From Candidatus Sabulitectum sp. (GTDB taxonomy: Bacteria; Fermentibacterota; Fermentibacteria; Fermentibacterales; JCC-6), in assembly GCA_021107435.1 (NCBI GenBank), contig JAIOSV010000110.1, positions 1 through 53,410 of the forward strand: a DNA stretch of 53,410 nucleotides, read 5' to 3'. Both the position numbers and the translations under genes were made by a program. Under the pieces are notes generated by a model that worked only from the letters and a program-made list of their open reading frames with translations, was not told the DNA's origin and ran no database searches. Below are positions 15,160 through 24,580 of the stretch, piece by piece; the first letter of the stretch is position 1, and every line of letters starts with the position of its first letter.

Positions 15160-16356
15160 TTACATGCTTTCTTCTTCTATGAAATTTATGATCTCTGATA
15201 CAGTATCGTCCGTGATATTCATGGAAGTGAAGAGGATTATTCCATCTCTGGAGATCAGGAATATTGCGGGAACTGAGTGTACATTGTAGTCATCCGCAGC
15301 ATCTTCTCCAAATACCAGTACAGGAAAATTTATACCAAGAGAGTTCAACCTGAACCATGGATCAGCAGCTTCCCATATAGAGATTCCTACCGCCTGGACA
15401 AAATCAGGATAATCATCAGTAATGGATTTCAGCAGACCAAGAGCTGACAGGGAGGAAGTATCCCATGATGAAAAAAAGCAGAGGAGAAGAGTTCTGCCAT
15501 TGAAATCTGAAGATCTTCTCGCAAAGCCATTTTTATCTGAAAGAAAAAAGCCCGGGGCAAGCTCACCGGTTTCCAGAAGGGATCGCCAGGGAAGATTCGC
15601 GAAATCATCTGGAATTGCAGGAACCGCAGACAGCGGGCAGTCAAGTCTCAGACCGGAAATTTTAAGAAGCTGCCCACCGGGCATTGAAGTTGGTCCGTAG
15701 TACTCTATCCTTTCAACCGCCCTTGGAAGCAGGTCTTCCATCCCCAGAAACCATACAGCTTCAGTACCGTGAGCATTGTTATAGAAAACATGAAAAACAT
15801 GGCACGGTACACCGTCAGATTCAGTTGGGAAGAGAACCGCTATTGAGTCAGCGAGTATCTCATCATTAAAGGGATCGGGAATCACATACTCCATCATAAT
15901 CGAAGCGGGGGGGAAATCAAATATATCCTGAGTAAGTATGTTGTAATCAGCACTGTACATCACAGAAGCATTGTGATCAACATAGTACACACTTTCTGCG
16001 GAAGCGATAAAAGATGATGGAACTTCGAGATCTCTGATTGCTCCTTCTCTTATCAGGGTTGTGAAACTGTGATACATCAATGGATGACGCAATCCCGGAG
16101 TATTACCAAGAGATGTTGTGCCCTGAACCTCAGGTATTATGTTTGATAGCGCCCCTGTGCCGCTGAAAGCAAAACTGTATTCAATGGAATTGATGCTGGA
16201 AAGAATTGAATCCGATTGCGCAAATATCCTGTAAGGATCTGCTGAATAATCTTCCATGGGATTGGAAAGAATGAAAAGGAAAACTGCAAGCAAGAAAAAC
16301 CTCCCAAAGTTGTGTAATTTCGTTCTCAATATACTTCTGTACATCGTGATGTGCAC
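15160..16356 (-). CDS. Exported LolA-like/thioredoxin-fold fusion lacking CxxC
   Basis: About 398 residues from GTG 16356, which has AGGAG 9 nt upstream. A hydrophobic N-terminal segment (FFLLAVFLFILSN) directs it to the envelope. Residues about 45-270 resemble the DUF2092/LolA-like beta fold often joined to thioredoxins; about 270-398 are a TlpA/AhpC-type domain (PGFFLSDKNGFARRSSDFNGRT then LLLCFFSSWD, later VPAIFLISRDG). Where TlpA has WCxxC this protein has WDTSSL, so it cannot perform dithiol chemistry. Its signal sequence lies antisense to that of the TPR lipoprotein gene. It may be a chaperone-like relative. Confidence 0.75.
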   Translation of the reverse strand: MHITMYRSILRTKLHNFGRFFLLAVFLFILSNPMEDYSADPYRIFAQSDSILSSINSIEYSFAFSGTGALSNIIPEVQGTTSLGNTPGLRHPLMYHSFTTLIREGAIRDLEVPSSFIASAESVYYVDHNASVMYSADYNILTQDIFDFPPASIMMEYVIPDPFNDEILADSIAVLFPTESDGVPCHVFHVFYNNAHGTEAVWFLGMEDLLPRAVERIEYYGPTSMPGGQLLKISGLRLDCPLSAVPAIPDDFANLPWRSLLETGELAPGFFLSDKNGFARRSSDFNGRTLLLCFFSSWDTSSLSALGLLKSITDDYPDFVQAVGISIWEAADPWFRLNSLGINFPVLVFGEDAADDYNVHSVPAIFLISRDGIILFTSMNITDDTVSEIINFIEEESM

Positions 16357-17272
16357 TGTTCTCTTCTCCTGCTGTGGTAGTCGGGAAGCTCCACTGGACC
16401 CTTCAGCACTTTTCTCAGATGCCGGTGAAGCATACAGCAGGGGTGACCTTTTCACCTGTCGAGAGCTGCTTATCAGAGTTACTGCTCTTGACCCGGAGAA
16501 CCCCAATGTCTGGAGAAACCTTGGAACAGTCAGCCTTGATCTGGGGTTGTATGATGATGCCGTTACAGCCTACCTGCAGGTTATTGAGATTGATTCCTCG
16601 AGGGTCGATGTTTTTACGGATATTACAGGGGCTCTTCTGGGGGCAGGCAGGGTATCAGAAGCTCTTCGCGCAGGGCAGCTTGCTGTTCAGCATACTCCCG
16701 AAGACGGTCTGGCCTTCAACAACTACGGAATGGCTTTGATGGAGAGTGGTAACTTTAAAGATGCAGCAATGTGTTTCAATACCGCTATCAGGCGAGAACC
16801 GGGGAATGCCTCTGTTCTTTACAACTGTGGCAGAATCACTTTGATTGCCGGAGATTCCGAAGAAGCGTTGATGCTTTTTCAAAGCGCGAGTGCGGCAGAC
16901 CCGGGATTTCTGGCACCGCAACTGGAAACAGCCAGAACACTTGGGATTCTTCAAAGACATATTGAAGCGGAAGAAAAGATTTTATCGGTTCTCGCAAGAA
17001 TCCCGTCCGATCCGGAGGCTCTGAATATCCTTGCTTTCTCATATTCATCGCAGGGCAGGCTGGAAGAAGCTGTTTCTGTGCTGGAATCACTACTGGAGAG
17101 CAATCCAGGTGATCTGCACAGCAGACTTGGGCTTGCGGAGTGTCTTTACAGGAATGGGGATTTCTCGGGAGCACTGGAAAACTATCAGATGTTTCTGGAA
17201 GGCCTCAATGACACAACCGGAACATCCGAGATAAGGTTAAGAATTCATGAATTGGAGGTTGTTTGTGATTAA
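16271..17272 (+). CDS. TPR-repeat lipoprotein
   Basis: A 333-residue protein. The basic N-terminus and hydrophobic stretch end in lipobox LFSC (Cys about residue 34), so it is probably a lipid-anchored envelope protein. From about residue 45 to 325 there are about eight 34-residue TPR units, for example NVWRNLGTVSLDLGLYDDAV and LAFNNYGMALMESGNFKDAA. TPR proteins act as scaffolds in assembly or secretion. ATG 16271 is preferred; ATG 16256 is possible. The 5' end overlaps the divergent thioredoxin-fold gene by about 85 bp. The 3' end overlaps the MBL gene by 8 bp. Confidence 0.8.
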   Translation: MKRKTASKKNLPKLCNFVLNILLYIVMCTVLFSCCGSREAPLDPSALFSDAGEAYSRGDLFTCRELLIRVTALDPENPNVWRNLGTVSLDLGLYDDAVTAYLQVIEIDSSRVDVFTDITGALLGAGRVSEALRAGQLAVQHTPEDGLAFNNYGMALMESGNFKDAAMCFNTAIRREPGNASVLYNCGRITLIAGDSEEALMLFQSASAADPGFLAPQLETARTLGILQRHIEAEEKILSVLARIPSDPEALNILAFSYSSQGRLEEAVSVLESLLESNPGDLHSRLGLAECLYRNGDFSGALENYQMFLEGLNDTTGTSEIRLRIHELEVVCD

Positions 17273-17885
17273 ACCACTTGTGAAAACAATAGTAGTAGGT
17301 GAGATTCAGACAAACTGTTATGTGGTGAAATGCCCTGGAACAGGGGATGTACTTGTCATAGATCCCGGGAATGATCATGCAGTAATAGAAAGGGATCTCA
17401 GGAGAATCAATTCCATAATCTATACTCATGGTCACTTTGACCACGTTGGAGGGGCAGCCGGGCTGATTCGGCGTTTTGCCCCGGAGACAATGATGCATTC
17501 AGCAGATATTGAGATAATGGCTTCAGCTGCAATTCATGCACGCGAGTGGGGCTTCGTGATTGAGCAGCCTCCACCGGCTGATAGATTGCTTGAAGATGGA
17601 GATTCAGTGAGCGTTGGGAAGCTCACTTTCCGCATAAGACATACTCCTGGTCACTCCAGGGGTTCTATCTGCGTTGAAGGACACGGTCTGCTCTTTTCCG
17701 GTGATACGCTGTTTGCGGGTTCCATCGGCAGAACCGACCTTCCACAAAGTTCTCCGAAGAAGATGGAAGTTACATTGGAACGGATTGTTGCACATTTTGA
17801 TCCCGGGCTTGTTCTATATCCCGGACACGGTCTTTCTTCAACAATGGGAGAAGAAATCAGGAATAATCCTTTTCTCAGATTTTAG
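17265..17885 (+). CDS. MBL-fold metallohydrolase (glyoxalase II-like)
   Basis: A 206-residue metallo-beta-lactamase fold protein. The di-metal site is THGHFDHVGG (His55, His57, Asp59, His60), followed by HTPGHSRGS, SGDTLFAGSIGRTD and the C-terminal YPGHG. The length and the GRTDL motif fit the YcbL/GloB-type hydrolases that act on thioesters or related small molecules. GTG 17265, with GGAGG 7 nt upstream, is the better start, overlapping the TPR stop by 8 bp; ATG 17247 would place the Shine-Dalgarno inside the gene. Confidence 0.88.
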   Translation: MIKPLVKTIVVGEIQTNCYVVKCPGTGDVLVIDPGNDHAVIERDLRRINSIIYTHGHFDHVGGAAGLIRRFAPETMMHSADIEIMASAAIHAREWGFVIEQPPPADRLLEDGDSVSVGKLTFRIRHTPGHSRGSICVEGHGLLFSGDTLFAGSIGRTDLPQSSPKKMEVTLERIVAHFDPGLVLYPGHGLSSTMGEEIRNNPFLRF

Positions 17886-17892
17886 TGACCAC

Positions 17893-17921
17893 TTGCACTA
17901 TTTTCTGAGACTCTTAATAAT
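17893..17921 (+). promoter_or_regulatory. Promoter candidate for the phosphorelay operon
   Basis: TTGCAC (17893-17898), 17 nt, AATAAT (17916-17921), about 35 nt before the next start. Confidence 0.4.
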
Positions 17922-17956
17922 TAGTTGTGGAATATGTATTTCAGGGAGGAGAGTTT

Positions 17957-18505
17957 TTGATCTCGGATGTATTGATGGAAAAGCTGAGAAGGGCAGAGAG
18001 AAGGATAGCATTTGTTGCCACTCAGACCGTGGGGGTAATGTCATCCGAGCTTACCGAGGCGCTAAAAGAGATCAGATTCATTATAAGTGCTCTTTCTCCT
18101 GAGGAGAATAAATCCAATGACGGCAGCATTACTGTGCTGTTCGTTGATGATGAGGAGATTATCCGCAGGATAGGAACACAAATACTTACAAGAGACGGGT
18201 ACAAGGTGCTTACCGCCAATGATGGAATTGAAGCTCTTGGCATTTACGAACAGAACAAGGATACGATAAAATGTATTATTCTTGATCTTGTAATGCCAAG
18301 ATTGGACGGTATGCAGACTTTCAGACAACTAAGGCGATCTGCTCCTGATCTGGGCATTATCCTGACAACAGGATATGGCGAAGAAGAGATCAGAAAACGA
18401 TTCGGCGGTCTTAAACTCCAGGGTTTTCTACGTAAACCATTCAGTGCAGGTTCTCTTTCAAAAATGGTAAAGAAGGCTATTGGATTTACAGATGAAAAAG
18501 GATAA
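17957..18505 (+). CDS. Response regulator with a helical N-terminal extension
   Basis: A 182-residue protein: about 50 helical, charged residues (KLRRAERRIAFVATQTVGV), then a receiver (VLFVDDEEI; phosphoacceptor Asp110 in ILDLVMPRLDG; Lys in LRKPF). There is no DNA-binding domain. TTG 17957 is the likely start because AGGGAGGAG ends 5 nt upstream; GTG 17927 has no such site. It lies 3 bp before the hybrid kinase gene, so it is probably a partner in the same relay. The N-terminal helices may dimerise or contact the kinase. Confidence 0.75.
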   Translation: MISDVLMEKLRRAERRIAFVATQTVGVMSSELTEALKEIRFIISALSPEENKSNDGSITVLFVDDEEIIRRIGTQILTRDGYKVLTANDGIEALGIYEQNKDTIKCIILDLVMPRLDGMQTFRQLRRSAPDLGIILTTGYGEEEIRKRFGGLKLQGFLRKPFSAGSLSKMVKKAIGFTDEKG

Positions 18506-18508
18506 ACA

Positions 18509-21500
18509 ATGTCCACTATAGAGTCAAACAGCAGAATATCAGAGGGAAAATCTGTTTATGAGCTACTCATGCATAATCTCAGTGAAGCCGGGATTTGCGC
18601 GCTGGTGACCATCAGCGAAACAGACAGAATTATAAAGATTAATAAACTGTTCTGCGATGTTCTGAGAAAAAAGCCATCGGATCTTCTGAGAGATACCGCG
18701 GAGAACGTGCTCAAAGAGCTTATCGAAACTGGTATAAGTGTAAATACACAGCTTGCTGAGATGAATGGTGTTGCCTACAAGGTATTTTCCTTCAAAAAGC
18801 CTGAATCTGACAATGACACGGAAGATAACGAATATCGAAGAAGAATAAACGACATGGATGATATATACGTCAAGGTATCAGCAGACGGTAAAATTCTTGA
18901 TATAACACCTTCTGTGTTCGAATTCAGCGGTTTTTCAAGAGATGAAGTTCTGGGTACATCATTGATAGACTACTTCTCGGATCCCGTACAGAGGGATGAA
19001 TTGCTTTTCAAGCTTGGCCAGGAGGGGAAGATAAGATGTTTTGTGATTGATTTGCTCAGTAAGGATGGAGAGACATTTTCTGCCCGCGGTTCTATGCATG
19101 TTGTTTTGGATGACGCTGGTATTCCTGCCTGTTACGAGGGGATTCTTTCCGATATCAGCGAAGAACAGAAGTTTGCCAAAGAGCTTCTCAAACAAAACAT
19201 ATTCTTCAGGAAAGTGGTGGAGAGTGTACCGGATGCTGTTGTCTCTATTGACACTGAAGGTTTGATAACCGGATGGAACAAAGAGGCTGTGAAACTGTTT
19301 GGCTGGACTGTCGAGGAAGCTATTGGTCAGCCTGTTGATAATCTTGTGAGTACCGGCACTGAGGAGTATAAGATATCTTCAGAGGCAGTAATTGGAGGAG
19401 AGATAATCCGGGGTCTTGAATGTACCAGGCGCGGGAAAAATCTTGCAGAAAAGAAAGTGTCGGTCTCGGTTGCACCAATAATTGTTGATGGAGAAAGCCA
19501 GGGAGCAGTTGGAGTTTACACAGATCTCTCGGATCGGGATTCTATTCTTGAATTACTAAGAGAGAACGAAATAAAATTCCGAACAATTACTGAATCAGCT
19601 CAGGATGCTGTGATTATCATTGACGCGTATAGCTGTGTATCATTCTTTAATTCCGCAGCGGAACTGATGTTCGGATATCGCAGATCAGAAACAATAGGGA
19701 AGGAGCTTCACAAGCTGATAGCTCCGGAAGAATACTGGGAAATGATTGAAATGGGTTTAAGCCAGTTCAGAAATACCGGTCAGGGAATGATGATTGGACG
19801 GGTCGTTGAAACAGAGGGAGTACGCAAGAACGGAACTGTCTTTCCCGTTGAACTTTCTGTCTCATCATTCTTCCTCAACGATTCATGGCATGCAACAGGG
19901 ATATTGAGGGACATCTCTGAAAGAAAAAGGATCGAGCTGGAGCTCATTGAGGCTCGTGAAGGTGCTCTGAATGCTACAAGAACGAAGTCGGAATTTCTGG
20001 CAAATATGAGCCATGAGATAAGAACACCCCTGAACGCTATTATCGGCACTAATGATTTGCTGTGGAATACCGATCTGACATCTGCCCAGAAGAGTTATCT
20101 GAGAGTCAGCAGAAACGCAAGCGATAATCTTCTTAGTCTCATTAATGATATTCTGGATATTTCGAAAGTTGAGGCAGGAAAGATTGAGCTGGAGGAAATC
20201 CCATTCAACCTTTATGAAGATATTGAGAAAACTTGCGAAACTCTGGCATTGAGAGCTCATGAAAAAGTGCTTGAGCTGAACTGCAGGATACATCCCGATA
20301 CACCTCGATGGGTAATGGGCGATCCATCCAGATTGAAGCAGGTTATTACTAATCTGATTGGAAATTCAATAAAATTCACTGATAAAGGGGAAATTACAGT
20401 TGAGGTAAAGCCTTTTGATGAAGATAAAGTAAAATTCTCTGTTACTGATACTGGAATTGGCATTCCGGAAGGCAAAGTGGAAGCGATATTTATGAGTTTT
20501 ACACAGGCGGATTCGTCACACACCAGAAGATACGGCGGAACAGGACTGGGGCTTGCAATCAGTACCAGGCTTGTTGAACTCATGGGTGGGGAAATATCAG
20601 TTAAGAGTGAAGTTAACTCTGGAAGTTCATTTTCTTTCTTCTGCGATCTGCCGGAGACAGATTTAATGGATATAAATGATCGATCTCTGCCTCCGGACAT
20701 TTCAGGCAGAAGCGTACTTGTTGCTGATGACAACAGAGGTAACAGAATGATTCTTAAGGAACTTCTTGAAGGATGGGGTGCCGTTGTTGACCTGGCTGAC
20801 TGTGGCGCTCCCGCTTTGAGAATGCTTGGAGATAGAAAGTATGATACAATTCTTCTTGACTACATGATGCCTGATATGGATGGATCCGAGGTAGTCGATT
20901 ACATGAGACGAGATCAGATCAGTACTGACAGTGTGATAATGATGCTCACATGCGATGACAGCAATTCCCTCATCGAAAAATGCAGATTATCAGGCATTGA
21001 CCGTTTCCTTTTTAAACCTGTGCGGAGAGCCGAACTCAGTAAGCAGATACATGGTGTCATCAGTGGTGTCGCTTCAGAAGCCGAATCTGATAAATTGTCT
21101 CCGGATACTGAAACCAGCATAGAGAAAATGCATCTTTCAGTTCTTCTTGCTGAGGATTCGCCGGACAACAGATTTCTCATTATAAAGTACGCTGAAGCTT
21201 TTCCCTGGGAGATTACCATTGCCGAGAATGGACAGGAAGCGCTTGATCTATACTTACAGAAAAAGTTTGATCTCATATTGATGGATATGCAGATGCCCGT
21301 CATGGACGGGTATGAAGCAACAAGATCCATTAGGGCTCATGAATCCATATCCATGGGGGGGCATACGCCTATTGTCGCTCTGACCGCTCATGCGTTAAGG
21401 GAAGAGGTAAAGAGGTGTCTTGACGCCGGTTGTGATGTCCATATTTCAAAACCGGTGAGAAAGAAGAATCTGGTGAAACAACTGGATGAATTACTGAAAA

Positions 21501-21916
21501 TCATGGGTCCCCGAGAGGGTTTTCCGGAGCTGGCAACTGATGTTCAGGAAGGCCGGATTGAAAAGATTGAGCCTCCTGAAGATACAGCGGAATCCCCCGA
21601 TAACTATCCCCGGGGGCCGATAGCCTGTGTTCCAAATGATCTTGAACCACTCATCTCAGGATATCTGAAAAACAGACGGGGAGATGTGGTAAATATCAGG
21701 CAGCATGTGCATGATGGTGACTACGCAGAGGCCCAGAGACTCGCGCACAGCATGAAGGGTTCCGGAGGTGGATACGGTTTTGATAAAATCACTCAGTTGG
21801 GAGCTGCAATGGAAATCGCGGCCAAATCTCAGGATGGTGTAAATATTCTTTCGGGTATTGATGAGCTTGAGATTTATCTTGATACTGTACGAATAGAATA
21901 TGTCGACGAAGAATAA
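18509..21916 (+). CDS. Multi-PAS hybrid histidine kinase with two receivers and Hpt
   Basis: An 1135-residue soluble kinase. Four PAS-like regions span about residues 15-485 (clear examples: residues about 110-225, SVPDAVVSIDTEGLITGWN and SAQDAVIIIDAYSCVSFFN). HisKA follows with His502 (NMSHEIRTPLNAII), then HATPase (NLIGNSIKF, DTGIGIP, GTGLGLAI). Receiver 1 has Asp784 (LLDYMMPDMDG), receiver 2 Asp926 (LMDMQMPVMDG), and the C-terminal Hpt has His1080 (AHSMKGSGGGYGF). There are no membrane segments, so it senses an internal signal. A full His-Asp-His relay is encoded in one chain. Its stop overlaps the next gene by 17 bp. Confidence 0.92.
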   Translation: MSTIESNSRISEGKSVYELLMHNLSEAGICALVTISETDRIIKINKLFCDVLRKKPSDLLRDTAENVLKELIETGISVNTQLAEMNGVAYKVFSFKKPESDNDTEDNEYRRRINDMDDIYVKVSADGKILDITPSVFEFSGFSRDEVLGTSLIDYFSDPVQRDELLFKLGQEGKIRCFVIDLLSKDGETFSARGSMHVVLDDAGIPACYEGILSDISEEQKFAKELLKQNIFFRKVVESVPDAVVSIDTEGLITGWNKEAVKLFGWTVEEAIGQPVDNLVSTGTEEYKISSEAVIGGEIIRGLECTRRGKNLAEKKVSVSVAPIIVDGESQGAVGVYTDLSDRDSILELLRENEIKFRTITESAQDAVIIIDAYSCVSFFNSAAELMFGYRRSETIGKELHKLIAPEEYWEMIEMGLSQFRNTGQGMMIGRVVETEGVRKNGTVFPVELSVSSFFLNDSWHATGILRDISERKRIELELIEAREGALNATRTKSEFLANMSHEIRTPLNAIIGTNDLLWNTDLTSAQKSYLRVSRNASDNLLSLINDILDISKVEAGKIELEEIPFNLYEDIEKTCETLALRAHEKVLELNCRIHPDTPRWVMGDPSRLKQVITNLIGNSIKFTDKGEITVEVKPFDEDKVKFSVTDTGIGIPEGKVEAIFMSFTQADSSHTRRYGGTGLGLAISTRLVELMGGEISVKSEVNSGSSFSFFCDLPETDLMDINDRSLPPDISGRSVLVADDNRGNRMILKELLEGWGAVVDLADCGAPALRMLGDRKYDTILLDYMMPDMDGSEVVDYMRRDQISTDSVIMMLTCDDSNSLIEKCRLSGIDRFLFKPVRRAELSKQIHGVISGVASEAESDKLSPDTETSIEKMHLSVLLAEDSPDNRFLIIKYAEAFPWEITIAENGQEALDLYLQKKFDLILMDMQMPVMDGYEATRSIRAHESISMGGHTPIVALTAHALREEVKRCLDAGCDVHISKPVRKKNLVKQLDELLKIMGPREGFPELATDVQEGRIEKIEPPEDTAESPDNYPRGPIACVPNDLEPLISGYLKNRRGDVVNIRQHVHDGDYAEAQRLAHSMKGSGGGYGFDKITQLGAAMEIAAKSQDGVNILSGIDELEIYLDTVRIEYVDEE

Positions 21917-24449
21917 AAAAGTACTCATTATTGATGATGACAGGGATACCAGACTGCTGCTTTCCCACATTCTCGGGAGAACCGGATACATCACTGAGAC
22001 TGCGGAGAGTGCTGCTGCTGCCATGAGAATACTTCAGGGCGGTGAAATCAGCTGTATCCTACTTGATCTTCTTATGCCGGGAATGAATGGACTGGAATTC
22101 TGCACCAATCTTCAGTCAGACAGGCTTCTTTCCAGAATCCCGGTTATTATGATAACCAGCAGGGCTGATGATGAAACCAGACGTGATGCACTGAATGCGG
22201 GTGTAGCAGATTTTGTACCAAAATCGGATCTGAACAGAAAAACACTTCGGGCCAAGGTGAAGAAGGTTCTTGACAGAGCAGAGAACTGGAGCAGACTGGA
22301 TAATCCCGCACCTTCCGCGCGGTTACAGGATTTTCAGGGATTTATTGAGTTCCTGAAGGATAACTCCGGCTTATCATCAGAAGATACTGTCACTCTCAGT
22401 TTGTCCCAACCCAGAGACATGTATAAAAAAGCCTTTGATGCCGGTCTTGACAATATTGAAACTGCCAGGCTTCTTTCATCTTATCTTCATCTCCCCAACT
22501 ACCCGTATCTTGATCCTGAATCGGTAGAAAGCGATATTCTGCCTGCGGCGTTTTCAAGGGCCCACAGAGTTCTCGCTCTCAGGGAAAAGAGTGAATTGCG
22601 CTTTGTTCTCTCCAATCCCTTCGAGCCACAACTGATTGAAATGCTGGAATCGCTTACAGGTAGAACACCATTGCTGGGAATCACCTGTCCTGATTGTATT
22701 GATGCTTTGCTGCGCAAGGAAGAATCTCAGGGATCGGATTCCACATTCGCTGATATCGGAGAAGAAGAGGGCGAAGAAAACACAACCGAAGATGAAGCAA
22801 CTGATTTTACCGGTTCTATCGAAATCCAGGAGAAGCCATCTGAAGACGATATCAGAAAATTCCCGATAAGGTACATATCAGACAGCATTTTATTTTCAGC
22901 CGTCGCCGAGGGAGCAAGTGATATTCACATTGAACCCAAAACTGATAAGGTGCTTGTGAGGTTTCGTGTTGATGGTGACATGAAGGATATGTTTACCCTT
23001 AAGAAGAAGACAGGTGCGATTCTGATAAGTCGCTTCAAGGTTCTTGGCGGTATGGATATTGCCGAAAGAAGAAAACCTCAGGATGGCATGGCTGAAGCGA
23101 AAATCGGAGGAAAACCTTTCAAGATGCGTTTTGCAACAACCTCCACACCCCAGGGCGAAAGTCTCATTGTAAGGATGCTCGACCTGTATGCAAAACCCCG
23201 CGAGCTCACCGAGCTTGGTATGACGGAAGAACAGTCCAGAGATCTCTATGAAGTCTCAAGTCAGACAAGTGGAGCCATTATTGTTGTGGGACCCACGGGA
23301 AGTGGAAAAACAACAACTTTGTACAGCATGATATCACATCTGGACATCAGAAGCAGAAGTCTTATAACCATAGAGGATCCGGTTGAGTACAGGATCCCGT
23401 ATGCTAATCAGCAGCAGGTTAACGAGAAAGCCGGAGTCACATTTGAAGCTCTGCTGAAATCAGCTGTCCGACAGGATCCTGACATTGTTTACCTTGGCGA
23501 AATCAGAGACGCTTACAGCGCAAAAACATGCATTGACCTTGCCAGCACCGGTCACCTCACCATGGCCACTCTGCACAGTTCAAACACATCTACTGCTCTG
23601 TTCCGTCTTTCCCGTCTCGGGATATCAAAAGAGGATTCAGCAGACAATCTGCTTTGTCTTCTGGCACAGAGACTTCTTAAAAGTCTTTGTCAGAAATGCA
23701 GAAGGATGAAACCCACTACCCCCGAAGAGAGAAAGAAAATTCTTCCCTTTACTGACGATATTCCCAAGGAGTTACCTCATCCGGAAGGATGCCCCAGATG
23801 TAATTTCACAGGTTACGCCGGCCGGCAGGGTGTTTATGAACTGATGAGGTTTAATCCTGCCGTAACTGAGATTATCAAGAAGGCGGAATCTGTTCCCGCA
23901 ATGCGAAGAGAGCTGCAGCAGAAAGCCGGTGTTTTTCTCATCAGCGACCATGCAATAATGAAAGTACGACAGGGTCTTCTGGCGCTTGATGATGTGTACA
24001 GGCATGTTCTGCTTGAGGAACTGAGATTGACAGGAAGAACAGATAGCGAACTTGACAGCGGAAAATCAATTGAGAACAACGACGGGAAAAAGAAGATTCT
24101 TCTTGTTGATGACGATGAAGATTTCAGAAACCTTGCTTCAATCCTTCTGGAAACTGCTGGCTATGATGTCGATCAGGCCACTGATGGAGTTGAAGCAATT
24201 GTTACACTAAGGACAAGTAATTACGATCTGATACTGTCTGATATTGATATGCCGGGACTTGACGGGTTTACAATGCTTCAAGCACTCAAGAGCAAGAATA
24301 TGGATACTCCTCTTATTTTTCTCACTGCCAATGACAGCATGGACAAAGAAGAGAAAGGATACGAACTTGGCGCGCTGGACTACATAAGAAAACCAATCAG
24401 AAGGAAAATGTTTCTCACAAGGGTGAAGAGATCCCTGGAATCAGAGTGA
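21900..24449 (+). CDS. Receiver-GspE/PilB ATPase-receiver fusion
   Basis: An 849-residue protein with a receiver at each end of a type II secretion/type IV pilus ATPase. N-terminal receiver: LIIDDDRD and Asp56 (LLDLLMPG). Residues about 135-260 look like the GspE N-terminal (MshEN-like) domain. The ATPase core has ASDIHIEP, Walker A GPTGSGKTTT (about 464), Walker B region DPDIVYLGEIRD, the His box GHLTMATLHSSNT, and a zinc site CQKCR...GCPRCNFTGY. C-terminal receiver: LLVDDDEDF and Asp781 (LSDIDMPGLDG). The hybrid kinase upstream is the likely phosphodonor. No pilin or secretin genes are nearby. Confidence 0.9.
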   Translation: MSTKNKKVLIIDDDRDTRLLLSHILGRTGYITETAESAAAAMRILQGGEISCILLDLLMPGMNGLEFCTNLQSDRLLSRIPVIMITSRADDETRRDALNAGVADFVPKSDLNRKTLRAKVKKVLDRAENWSRLDNPAPSARLQDFQGFIEFLKDNSGLSSEDTVTLSLSQPRDMYKKAFDAGLDNIETARLLSSYLHLPNYPYLDPESVESDILPAAFSRAHRVLALREKSELRFVLSNPFEPQLIEMLESLTGRTPLLGITCPDCIDALLRKEESQGSDSTFADIGEEEGEENTTEDEATDFTGSIEIQEKPSEDDIRKFPIRYISDSILFSAVAEGASDIHIEPKTDKVLVRFRVDGDMKDMFTLKKKTGAILISRFKVLGGMDIAERRKPQDGMAEAKIGGKPFKMRFATTSTPQGESLIVRMLDLYAKPRELTELGMTEEQSRDLYEVSSQTSGAIIVVGPTGSGKTTTLYSMISHLDIRSRSLITIEDPVEYRIPYANQQQVNEKAGVTFEALLKSAVRQDPDIVYLGEIRDAYSAKTCIDLASTGHLTMATLHSSNTSTALFRLSRLGISKEDSADNLLCLLAQRLLKSLCQKCRRMKPTTPEERKKILPFTDDIPKELPHPEGCPRCNFTGYAGRQGVYELMRFNPAVTEIIKKAESVPAMRRELQQKAGVFLISDHAIMKVRQGLLALDDVYRHVLLEELRLTGRTDSELDSGKSIENNDGKKKILLVDDDEDFRNLASILLETAGYDVDQATDGVEAIVTLRTSNYDLILSDIDMPGLDGFTMLQALKSKNMDTPLIFLTANDSMDKEEKGYELGALDYIRKPIRRKMFLTRVKRSLESE

Positions 24450-24505
24450 TTATAAATGGTTTTCCCACTCAATACTCATTATCGGAAAACCTCCTGTAAT
24501 AGAGG

Positions 24506-24534
24506 GGAACACATTTCCATGTCAGCTGTTATGT
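24506..24534 (+). promoter_or_regulatory. Weak ECF-type promoter candidate
   Basis: GGAACAC (24506-24512), 16 nt, TTATGT (24529-24534). It shares GGAACA and the spacer with the two better candidates at 810 and 29673, but the -10 differs. Confidence 0.2.
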
Positions 24535-24580
24535 TAGACTGTAACACTAATTTCATTCACGTTTTCTGGAGGTTGCACTT

